A DNA stretch of 64,000 nucleotides, taken from NCBI RefSeq assembly GCF_905220415.1, contig NC_059542.1, forward strand, positions 5,580,001 through 5,644,000, given 5' to 3'. The position numbers were made by a program, and so were the translations under genes. The stretch is from Colias croceus. Taxonomy: Eukaryota; Arthropoda; Insecta; Lepidoptera; Pieridae. The stretch's first letter is position 1. Every line of letters begins with the position of its first letter. Shown here piece after piece: positions 59,601-64,000 of this stretch. The notes below the pieces were generated by a model. The model saw nothing but the letters and a program-made list of their open reading frames with translations, did no database searches and was not told where the DNA came from.

Positions 59601-59928
59601 GAGAAGTGTTTACTCAATGCGTAAGTCCGTAAATGTAACACCGATTGACTCAATGAAAGTTTCAAGAAACTCTTGTAACTGCGCACGCAATCAAAATAAA
59701 CAGGAGAATATAGAAAACCACTTTCGACTGAAAGCCAACAGCGAGTTTGATTCGTACAGAAACGGCAGCAGATATAATGTATCTCCAACACCAAAGAGAA
59801 AAACTTCAAAAAGGATTCCCAGCGATGATGAAGTGCCAATCGGTGATGAAAGAGTCAGTGAATTGTACATATTCCCTAATAGTAATATCGTTGAGTTTAC
59901 AGACATTGTATGTGATAATAAAGTATAG
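26628..59928 (+). CDS. Lkr: Leucokinin (kinin) receptor, class A GPCR, complete
   Basis: Eleven coding exons join in phase to 482 residues: 26628-26638, 42661-42755, 45942-46144, 46448-46596, 52962-53083, 55555-55649, 56202-56327, 56598-56698, 57280-57370, 58810-58887 and 59551-59928. The N-terminus has sequons at N19 and N29. TM1 carries G63-N64 and TM2 LALAD. C119 at the top of TM3 should pair with C204 in EKPFC of loop 2. TM3 ends VDRHR (143). TM6 has CWLPLQ (282) and TM7 NSCYNPFIYAIYN (319). The segments FQAALLQRW, CPFVQALSVNVSVFTLTAIA, LWGARAPGNAQETRD and KNKK-VIKML match my recollection of insect leucokinin receptors, which couple to calcium signalling in fluid secretion and feeding. 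The basic, serine-rich tail (SIRSSNERSVYSMRKS) offers phosphorylation sites. A related RYamide or other neuropeptide receptor is less likely. Confidence 0.9.
27933..27968. repeat. Perfect 16-bp hairpin
   Basis: ATCAATCATATAACTT and AAGTTATATGATTGAT around ACAA. It lies in Lkr intron 1. Confidence 0.7.
29757..30191. mobile_element. TA-flanked MITE with 35-bp terminal inverted repeats
   Basis: The left end AGGCAGTTCAATAAAGAAAC (then GAATCT-x-CAATGG-x-GGC) and the right end, the complement ACGCAGTTCAATAAAGAAAC, are flanked by TA on both sides (29755-29756 and 30192-30193). Size and TA duplication fit a Tc1/mariner-type non-autonomous element. The open frames inside have no transposase motifs. 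Lkr intron 1. Confidence 0.8.
30192..31959. other. Lkr intron 1, minor repeat fragments only
   Basis: No gene seen. Near 31320-31370 there is a fragment resembling the 5' end of a common Helitron repeat (CTATTATAAACGCGAAAGTTTG), and near 31450-31500 a GC-rich fragment (AACGGCGGCCGTATCAC) of an unassigned dispersed repeat. Confidence 0.35.
31960..32797 (+). repeat. Dispersed repeat split by a 704-bp insert
   Basis: 31960-32032 (TCAATCTCTATACATAATCT ... CTAGGGATATT) and 32737-32797 (TATTTGGTATTGCATC ... GGATATTGTAAATGG) are the two halves of a repeat that is uninterrupted, in the other direction, at 33253-33474. The comparison fixes the insertion point to TATT. Confidence 0.8.
32033..32736. 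mobile_element. 704-bp insert with near-terminal inverted repeats and TATT duplication
   Basis: It is flanked by TATT at 32029-32032 and 32737-32740. The left end is GCACGCCTCATAAGCG; its complement TTATGAGGCGTGC lies at 32705-32717, 19 bases in from the right end, which closes with the palindromic TTTGGATTTTCCAAA. The interior has TGGACGTCCGTGTGTCTGTA and a T-run. No coding frame was recognised, so it is a non-autonomous DNA element of unknown superfamily. Confidence 0.65.
33253..33474 (-). repeat. Uninterrupted repeat copy with terminal hairpin
   Basis: On the minus strand this matches both halves of the repeat at 31960-32797. It also ends in an inverted copy of its own CATCAACAAAGTCTAGGGAT ... 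GCATCAAATATCT segment (33253-33300 against 33378-33430), forming a hairpin of about 48-bp arms. Confidence 0.75.
33475..38088. other. Lkr intron 1, no gene seen
   Basis: AT-rich DNA with short open frames only, none with recognisable motifs. A GC-richer patch at 34200-34290 (GGTGGTTCGGGCGTTGGCGG) and one at 33540-33600 are unassigned. Confidence 0.4.
38089..38260 (+). repeat. GC-rich dispersed retroelement-type fragment
   Basis: AAGTGGGGAAATCTTCC, then CCCACGGCCCCCGGGGAAGG, then GTCGGATTCTTACCGACTAA and AACCCCGCTGTGTTCC. This order of blocks is a very common lepidopteran dispersed repeat, usually seen as a retroelement 3' portion. It is here without a gene. Confidence 0.5.
38871..38936. repeat. 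66-base hairpin with perfect 22-bp arms
   Basis: ACAGTAGTAAGTATATACAG-TA (38871-38892) is the exact complement of 38915-38936. The loop contains AGTAGGTA ... TACCTACT, which extends the pairing after a 3-base bulge. Confidence 0.8.
38937..41500. other. Lkr intron 1, unassigned GC-richer block near 39.7-40.2 kb
   Basis: No gene was recognised. The stretch 39714-40190 is GC-richer than its surroundings (GCTGGCACCGGCGGCTTAGTC, CGCCATACCGCCG) and may be an old mobile element, but I see no terminal repeats or coding motifs. Confidence 0.35.
41501..41659 (-). mobile_element. MITE family 'AAAGTGAAACTTTT', copy 2
   Basis: The reverse complement of the element at 10570-10749, nearly identical over its length and lacking one 20-base palindrome block. 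It lies in Lkr intron 1. The 170-codon minus-strand open frame across it is a by-product of the repeat. Confidence 0.75.
42661..42755 (+). CDS. Lkr: Lkr exon 2: extracellular N-terminus
   Basis: The acceptor TTTTTTGCAG and donor GTATGT bound 95 bases: TTTSAQDDDTDWSRNATIED and YLGQNSTQEVF, acidic with two N-glycosylation sequons. Only this frame joins the TM1 exon (…F-D-T-L-Y-D). Confidence 0.78.
44837..45046 (+). mobile_element. Short Helitron X
   Basis: After a host A it starts TCTAAACCTAATAATATTATAAAG, continues with a GTTTGTTTGTTTG run and GAACTACTGGTCCGATTTG, and ends AAACGCGCTAG. It is directly followed by a second Helitron. Confidence 0.7.
45047..45241 (+). mobile_element. Short Helitron Y, complete
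   Basis: It runs from TCTACACTAATATTATAAAG to a GC-rich hairpin (CCACGCGGGTGAAACCGCGC) and CTAG, then host T. It begins on the base after the CTAG of Helitron X, so the two are head to tail with no spacer. Lkr intron 2. Confidence 0.8.
45942..46144 (+). CDS. Lkr: Lkr exon 3: TM1, loop 1, TM2
   Basis: Acceptor ATTGTTTCAG and donor GTAAGT bound 203 bases: FLYGSISVLAVIGNFLVMWV, ATSRRMQSVTNCYIANLALA, DIVIGLFAIPFQ. G-N in TM1 and L-A-x-A-D in TM2 are class A hallmarks. Phase 0 end. Confidence 0.92.
46448..46596 (+). CDS. Lkr: Lkr exon 4: ECL1, TM3, DRH motif
   Basis: Acceptor TTTGCAG and donor GTAATT bound 149 bases: FQAALLQRWLLPHFMCAFC, PFVQALSVNVSVFTLTAIAV, DRHRAIITPL. DRH replaces the common DRY, as in other kinin receptors. 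C119 is the conserved TM3 cysteine. Confidence 0.92.
47253..47300 (+). repeat. (TTTGTCTG)n microsatellite
   Basis: About six perfect TTTGTCTG units. Microsatellites at this place near the 5' end are usual for this type of Helitron. Confidence 0.85.
48142..48335 (-). mobile_element. Short Helitron nested in the larger one
   Basis: On the minus strand it runs from TCACTACATAGTATAAAAAA to GGCGGTAGGCTAG with host A and T outside. It is a close relative of 49894-50084, in the opposite direction. Confidence 0.75.
48670..48828 (+). pseudogene. Short coding-like remnant, no family recognised
   Basis: Between TAA (48667-48669) and TAG (48826-48828) one frame reads 52 codons: VEISNHPLRQFLTEVNVQRP, MVQSLEVSREILEDIFQEGE, EGQPTTYQTTTF. 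Composition is protein-like and unlike the A/T-rich surroundings. It may be a gene fragment picked up by the Helitron, or part of another transposon. Confidence 0.35.
49212..49310 (+). repeat. 12-base tandem repeat ATCATCTTCAGA
   Basis: About eight units of ATCATCTTC(A/T)GA, some degenerate (GGATGGAATC). One strand would encode poly Ser-Ser-Ser-Glu, but no gene context supports translation. Confidence 0.85.
49894..50084 (+). mobile_element. Short Helitron, complete
   Basis: It starts TCATTACATAGTATAAAACA after A and ends GCGGGCGAAGCCGTGGGCGG-TAAGCTAG before T. About 190 bp, the same family as 48142-48335. Confidence 0.78.
50085..52961. other. Lkr intron 4, remaining part
   Basis: No gene or clear mobile element was seen; AT-rich with short open frames lacking motifs. 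Confidence 0.45.
52962..53083 (+). CDS. Lkr: Lkr exon 5: loop 2 (cytoplasmic), TM4
   Basis: Acceptor TTTTCTTCTAG and donor GTGATA bound 122 bases: SAHTSKRVAKVIIVFIWILA, LSLAAPMAMSWEVVMEEEQD, P. TM4 has the conserved W-x8-P pattern. Ends in phase 1, 72 bases before the P-like transposon. Confidence 0.9.
53156..53179. repeat. Left terminal inverted repeat of P-like element
   Basis: CTAAGAGCAATTAACCTATA then GAGT; perfect complement of the right end at 55055-55078. Confidence 0.9.
53946..54131 (+). pseudogene. Degenerate THAP zinc-finger exon of P-like transposase
   Basis: After an acceptor-like TTTTGTTTTAG, one frame reads FPELNKKWV up to TAA. A second frame from 53997 reads WTPPQFAILCSLHFEPTCYQ, DGYSRRIVQSYAYVFFVPVD, NKYI and TGA. 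Together these give the second half of a THAP domain: F-P, the invariant W, the invariant P, C-x2-H-F and a basic end. A stop and a frame change separate the two parts, and the first C-x2-4-C pair was not found. It is a broken DNA-binding domain. Confidence 0.6.
54284..54431 (-). mobile_element. Helitron-like fragment inside P-like element
   Basis: On the minus strand it starts TCCTACTAATAAATCGAAAG-TTTGTGAGG and continues with CTCTTTCACGCGAA. The GC-rich CTAG end is lost. Confidence 0.5.
54596..54771 (-). mobile_element. Helitron-like element, degenerate 3' end
   Basis: On the minus strand it runs from TCCTACGTATGTAATAAATG to AACGCGGGCGGAAAGTTAG. The terminal CTAG has become TTAG. Related to 54284-54431. 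Confidence 0.5.
55055..55078. repeat. Right terminal inverted repeat of P-like element
   Basis: ACTCTATAGGTTAATTGCTC then TTAG, followed at once by the second GTTATTTC target duplication. Confidence 0.9.
55555..55649 (+). CDS. Lkr: Lkr exon 6: extracellular loop 2 with conserved Cys
   Basis: Acceptor TTTTAATTACAG and donor GTAAGT bound 95 bases: VSKVFYEKPFCTASEFGSNS, LAIYRLLLYVFQ. K-P-F-C carries the loop cysteine. This short exon is not visible as a long open frame and was found by requiring a phase 1-to-0 exon between TM4 and TM5. Confidence 0.85.
56202..56327 (+). CDS. Lkr: Lkr exon 7: TM5 and intracellular loop 3
   Basis: Acceptor CACCGTTTAG and donor GTGCGT bound 42 codons: YVIPLCVITFAYAHMAMKLW, GARAPGNAQETRDANHMKNK, KR. 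The APGNAQ-x-x-RD stretch is the most telling match to kinin receptors. Confidence 0.92.
56598..56698 (+). CDS. Lkr: Lkr exon 8: TM6
   Basis: Acceptor TTTGTTTTAG and donor GTAAGT bound 101 bases: VIKMLVLVVALFAICWLPLQ, SYLLLQTFFPSIN. CWLP is the TM6 switch motif. Confidence 0.92.
57280..57370 (+). CDS. Lkr: Lkr exon 9: TM7
   Basis: Acceptor TGCTTCCAG and donor GTAAGT bound 91 bases: YRYINVIFFCFDWLAMSNSC, YNPFIYAIYN. NPxxY is complete (NPFIY). Confidence 0.93.
58810..58887 (+). CDS. Lkr: Lkr exon 10: helix 8 and proximal tail
   Basis: Acceptor TTGTTTCAG and donor GTAAAT bound 26 codons: EKFKKEFKQRFTFGQKRNRF, NNDSYE. E-K-F-K-x-E-F is the usual start of helix 8 in this receptor group. Confidence 0.9.
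59090..59153 (+). mobile_element. Helitron-like 3' end
   Basis: CGAACGAAGTCTCGGCCACG-GCTAG followed by T. A GC-rich hairpin-like end with CTAG, 5' part not delimited. Lkr intron 10. Confidence 0.4.
59551..59928 (+). CDS. Lkr: Lkr exon 11: C-terminal tail and stop
   Basis: The acceptor AATTTTTTAG starts 126 codons ending in TAG at 59926-59928. The tail is basic and serine-rich (RVLSIRSSNERSVYSMRKSV; SPTPKRKTSKRIP) and ends VEFTDIVCDNKV. It has several kinase-type sites and no membrane segment. Confidence 0.88.
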   Translation, partial: DGQSYRTRVLSIRSSNERSVYSMRKSVNVTPIDSMKVSRNSCNCARNQNKQENIENHFRLKANSEFDSYRNGSRYNVSPTPKRKTSKRIPSDDEVPIGDERVSELYIFPNSNIVEFTDIVCDNKV

Positions 59929-60094
59929 ATATATAGTTAATTTAAAACAAATTGTACATATTATATTTAAAATATAAAAGAGAATGTAGGATGTAATAGA
60001 TTTAAATATAAAATATTGAAGAATATTATCGTGTTTTATTTTTAGTCTCAATAATTTATTGTACACAAATCATCTTTATTAAACCAGTTCATTC

Positions 60095-60100
60095 AATAAA
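60095..60100 (+). terminator. Candidate Lkr poly(A) signal
   Basis: AATAAA (TTCAATAAACTAG) 167 bases after the stop codon is the first canonical poly(A) signal in the 3' UTR. Only A/T-rich variants occur earlier. Confidence 0.45.
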
Positions 60101-62552
60101 CTAGATTCGTCTTCGACTTATAAACCTAAATAAAACTAGGCCACGGTTGTCATAGGAAAACAAAAACAGTTCATCAAGCGTATGTTATAAGTATTTCGAG
60201 TTTTTCAGTAGATGTACTCAGTTTGGAGATCCTAATTAAGGTCAAGCGACTCATTTAGAAGATAAAGAACGAGAAAAGTCGAAACAAATTACTGTAGTTT
60301 AGCTGAGGTTCACGAAAATAATTTCGAATGTTTATTGGAACGTTATATGAATTACTAGATACTAGAATAATACCTACAAGCTTTCCAACTATTTCGTTTT
60401 GATGATGCAAAAACAATTTTATTTACTGCACTTAATTTTCTTCTAGAATGTAAGACTGAAATGATTATTAGTAAGGTTTTCATTTGATATTGTTATAGTT
60501 TACTTAGTAATAGAGTACAAAACGATACTCTAAAAATTTCGACTCCAAAAATGCCTTAGCCCAGAGGTTGATCTATCTCGTTTTGAATTTTTAAATATTT
60601 TTTGATGAAGTTCCACCAGAGGCCGCTCTGTTTCGAATTATAATTCCACACAAAGAGAATTTGGCAGAGCGTGGATCAAAGACATATAAGTAATAATTTA
60701 AACCACGTGGAGATGAAAATTAGCATACGCTCATGTGTTATACATTAGTTTATTTACATATTACACAGCGGAAGTGGTTTATTTTAAATTTTGTTAAAAT
60801 AAATAAGAATATACTTGGGTGAAGAACTTTACTGCAAACCAGAACAGCACTGGAACAAATCTAAATGTGAAAGATAACAAGCGCATTATCAGTTTGGAAG
60901 TACAGTACTCCCAAACTGATAATGCGCATAGAAAAATTCGGTTCGGCAACTGACATATTCCCCGAGCCTCCGAAGACGATATTATGTATATAGAGTGGTT
61001 AAATGTATTTTCTTCATGCGTAGTTTATTGTAGTTAGTGTTTTTATAATTTTTGACAACAAATAAGTATTAGACCTTAAATTCTGATAATATTGTATTTA
61101 TGTATTATCTTTACATATTAAATCAATTTCTTGATACGGTATCAACGGCATACCGATCCTTCGCCTCTGGGTATGGCGTATCACGTTTTTAATAAGTAAC
61201 CCGTCGTACTGGGCTTTCTTTAATAATAAATTTAGCGAAAACACGTATATCAACTTTGTTATTAAATTATGATAAAGTGTCTTTAATTATACATCAAATC
61301 TGCATAAGTTTACTCGACATGCTAATAAAGGGACGGTGAAATACTATATGGTGAAGTACCTTAGCTATGGAATTGTGCAAAACATTGTTGATTTATGGCC
61401 TCAAAGACTCCGTATAACATATTACATAATATATCTGTGAATAATATTAATTTTCGTTACTTTTTCATTTTTCTCCTTTAATGAACTCCCACAAATATTT
61501 CAAAATCAAAATTAGCCCAATCGTTTGAGCCATTCCCGAATTAGCGAGAAAAATGAATAGCAATCGTCAAGTTATTAAATCTTTTCTAAAAATAGAAAAA
61601 TAATTTGATGAAATTACTTTCTTGTAAGAAATGTAATAAGAAACAAGTTCAATTGATAATTTTCAAGCCTTTCTTAAATAAGTAAATGAAATCTACATTT
61701 AACAAGTAAACAAAGAAACTTATGATTTACCATTTCGCTTTTCCAGTCTATAAAGTTTAGCCTCATAAAAATTATCTATAATGACATCAAAAGAGTGAGC
61801 GGTCTCTTGGTCGTAAACCAAAAGATTATGGGATTCAAATATAATCAACAAACTAGGCCTTAAGAATCTTAAAAACAGTTAAAAGATTTCGGAAAAACAA
61901 TTCAATTTTATTAGGAAATCTTGAATTGTTTCATGGTAATTCTACATGCCTTAATTTGTATTAAGTACTTGAGTTAGGTGCTTAAAACTTATTTACTGTT
62001 TTATGAAGCTTCTACGAGCGAATAAAAATGGAATAGGTAATATATTATTTACTTTATACTTTAATACCGGTAATGCAACATTTAATTATTCGAAAACGAA
62101 TAAAAACACACAATAAACCCATAACCCAAGTTCAATTATTGCTATGAGTCTATATCGATAGCGAAGCAATGTTACATATAACTAGTTTATAAAAAATCTT
62201 GTTTAAAAATAAAGTTCTGGAAATAGATATAAGGAAAACCGTTTCTTTTCCTACAGAGAGATGGTAATAAATTACACTTCAACACGCAAAAGCCGCCCAA
62301 TAAGAACGAGTATACCTACTTACTTACAAGTTACATATTATCCTTGTAGGAATTAGTGAACAGAGACATATAATCTTCTCATATCACCCACGGTATTTCC
62401 CAAGGGAATTGAGCAAACTTCGAAGCTATACGAAGATATGTGGTATCAATAATTATATACGATTAGCCTAAATTAAAGTAAATTTTATCGGGTAATAATT
62501 AAGAATGCTTTTTGAAACAGTTTGTATTCAATAGGGCTTGAAAATAATATAT
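60101..62552. other. Intergenic, no gene seen
   Basis: Downstream of Lkr. AT-rich; one clear hairpin (60881-60927). No coding exon could be supported on either strand. Confidence 0.45.
60881..60927. repeat. Perfect 17-bp hairpin
   Basis: GCGCATTATCAGTTTGG and CCAAACTGATAATGCGC around AAGTACAGTACTC, which is itself partly self-complementary. Too short for a typical animal microRNA precursor. Confidence 0.8.
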
Positions 62553-62613
62553 TTGAATTTATATTTTTTGGTTTTTATGGCATTCAAATGCTTTATAAAT
62601 ATAAATTTATAAA
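62553..62613 (+). repeat. 61-bp direct repeat, left copy
   Basis: TTGAATTTATATTTTTTGG ... TTATGGCATTCAAATGC ... TTTATAAA. Identical to 62863-62923. The inner GCATT-CA-AATGC and TTTATAAATATAAATTTATA are palindromic. Confidence 0.9.
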
Positions 62614-62862
62614 GGAAAGAAAAAATTCGATCACGAGGCGGGACTTGAACCCGCATCCTTCGCGCCATTCCGGGGCGGATGCCTAACCAACTCAGCCACT
62701 CGTGACCCGCCTGAGCAATCGAATTTATTCTATCCTTTCAGTTTTATGTGTCTTAAGGGACACACCGCGCGCCATCTATTGAGATGATTTAACAACCATT
62801 TCAACCAATATGAAGCACTTTTCAGTGAATACAATATTGTAACGATGGAACACGACCTTTTC
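62614..62862 (-). mobile_element. tRNA-derived insert between 61-bp repeats
   Basis: 249 bases between two identical 61-bp direct repeats. On the minus strand the tRNA-like part is at the 3' end, not the head. It is framed by inverted flanks (GGATAGAATAAATTCGAT upstream, ATCGAATTTTTTCTTTCC downstream). This does not fit a standard SINE, where the tRNA part comes first. Confidence 0.5.
62631..62705 (-). tRNA. tRNA-like gene with Pol III boxes, abnormal anticodon arm
   Basis: A 75-base minus-strand unit: acceptor stem TCACGAG/CTCGTGA, A box TGGCTGAGTTGG, T arm GCGGG-TTCAAGT-CCCGC containing the B box GGTTCAAGTCC. A T6 run about 5 bases past the 3' end could stop Pol III. The anticodon arm does not fold canonically: the best stem is CGCC/GGCG with loop CCGGAAT, which would put GGA (Ser) in the anticodon but C in place of U33. 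Probably a tRNA-derived element or a decayed tRNA gene. Confidence 0.5.
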
Positions 62863-62923
62863 TTGAATTTATATTTTTTGGTTTTTATGGCATTCAAATG
62901 CTTTATAAATATAAATTTATAAA
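62863..62923 (+). repeat. 61-bp direct repeat, right copy
   Basis: Identical to 62553-62613. Followed by AATATATTTTCAAG, which is roughly the inverse of CTTGAAAATAATATAT just left of the first copy. Confidence 0.9.
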
Positions 62924-63104
62924 TAATATATTTTCAAGTTACTTGGAAAATTTACTCCACCACTATTCCAAGTTACATAATAATCGGAATGAAATAGAGA
63001 AAATTAGATACAAAAGAGATTCCACGAGACACAAAAACAATTACTATCTATAATACAAATTAGAGAAAAGCGCTAAGAAATTAAAAGTACAAAATAGAAT
63101 TTGA

Positions 63105-63134
63105 TTTTATGGCATTCAAATGCTTTATAAATAT
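63105..63134 (+). repeat. Third, partial copy of the 61-bp repeat core
   Basis: TTTTATGGCATTCAAATGCT-TTATAAATAT, 30 bases shared with the two full copies. Confidence 0.8.
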
Positions 63135-63305
63135 TATCATTATACTTTGCAATAGGTGTCGCTGAAAAAGCTGATATTTTATACTGTTGCCCTCAATAAA
63201 ATAGGTGTGTCTTCTGAATTATTGGAATTACCTAAAGGTGCCTAACTATATTTTCTATATGATTTGACAGCAAAATATTTTTCTCCTTTTTACTACAATA
63301 TTAAT

Positions 63306-63391
63306 AACTCAGCCCCCGGAATCACAGACACAATAGAAAAATAGAAAAGCTATTGTGTCGTGGACCGATCGGGCCGCTGGGGGCTCAATGG
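63306..63391. repeat. Imperfect hairpin 'AGCCCCC ... GGGGGCT'
   Basis: CAGCCCCCGG with CACAATAG on the left pairs with CTATTGTG and GCTGGGGGCT on the right, around an A-rich loop. It resembles a small foldback MITE. Confidence 0.55.
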
Positions 63392-64000
63392 GTTAACTCG
63401 TAGGAAGCTGGTGTTGGATACTTATGATAAAGAAACATAGGGACTATTTTATAACCCCTAAATGTATAATTTCCCTCACATTTGCATTTCCTTTCACACC
63501 CGCGCGAAGCCGTGTAAAGTGAATCGAATTTCCTTTAAAAATAAACAACTTTATTATATTATCTAGTCCAAACAATTCCAAAACATACAATCGGTCAAAT
63601 GGAACGAAAAGTTCGTTTCTTTTTTGGCGAAAAGTGGGTTCACTAAATCTGTAGAGTACCCAAAACAAATGTGTTTCAGGAAAGTTTCAAACTTTTATTG
63701 TGTCGCTTGGCACTCACACGTGGGTCTCAAATGCAGTTGTTTGTGTCCAAGTTCACGTTTGAGGCACATGTGGTTAGAGAATCTACGAATTCTAAACTTC
63801 ATGCTGGTTTGAATATCTCTTCGATTAGTTTAACATGAGTTTAATATATTTTAAATGTATCATCATAAAATATTTATTTCTTACTGCGAATAAAAAGTAA
63901 AATTCATAAAAGCATCATTTTAGAATCCAACAACCTTAATGATGTTGAGGATTGCTGTAATTTGTGAATTTTTATTTTAGAAAGAAAGAAAGAAAATACG
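63392..64000. other. Unassigned right edge
   Basis: No gene could be supported. A 36-codon minus-strand frame (MKFRIRRFSNHMCLKREL..., about 63697-63805) sits in a GC-richer patch but matches nothing I know. Confidence 0.35.

Noticed and set aside
59617..59928. Separate small gene starting MRKSVNVTPIDS
   Set aside because: It is the same frame as the receptor terminal exon, which opens upstream at the acceptor 59551.
1..64000. CRISPR arrays, bacterial operons or phage
   Set aside because: Split genes with GT-AG introns, low coding density and animal gene families exclude a prokaryotic source. No regularly spaced repeats were seen.

Overview
The window is AT-rich, intron-rich animal DNA, and its protein-coding content and repeat families (Helitron-type ends with CTAG, TA- and TIR-bounded MITEs, a CR1-group LINE) point to a moth or butterfly genome. 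Almost all genes are split into small exons. I built them by hand from splice sites, reading-phase continuity and family motifs, so the long open frames alone give a poor picture.

Layout. 1-3.4 kb: the 3' part of a CR1-group non-LTR retrotransposon (ORF1 tail plus a complete endonuclease/reverse transcriptase frame) on the + strand. It lies left of the last visible exon of a - strand cadherin gene, and probably inside its intron. 3.8-5.75 kb: four consecutive exons of that cadherin, which continues beyond the left edge. 9.35-15.9 kb: seven phase-consistent - strand exons of an extracellular leucine-rich-repeat protein (pre-domain, LRRNT, about 13 LRRs, LRRCT, stop). At 17.7 kb a - strand signal-peptide-like exon ends in a phase that fits the cadherin exon and not the LRR exon, so the LRR gene may sit inside a cadherin intron.

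26.0-60.1 kb: a complete + strand class A GPCR gene in 11 coding exons, recognised as the leucokinin (kinin) receptor, 482 aa as assembled. Its first coding exon carries only 11 coding bases (ATG GAC ACA AG), followed by a 16-kb intron. 60.1-64 kb has no gene I can support, but holds a tRNA-like unit and hairpins.

The introns and spacers are full of mobile DNA. The main items are: a THAP-bearing P-element-like transposon with exact 8-bp target duplication inside the receptor intron before the second-extracellular-loop exon; a 2.6-kb Helitron with smaller Helitrons nested in or near it; two Helitrons joined head to tail; paired copies of two MITE families; a near-perfect 294-bp inverted duplication 1.2 kb upstream of the receptor start; a 704-bp insert whose empty site is preserved 0.5 kb away; and a tRNA-like gene between 61-bp direct repeats.

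Limits: homology calls rest on motif recognition, no search was run, and splice sites are predicted from sequence alone.
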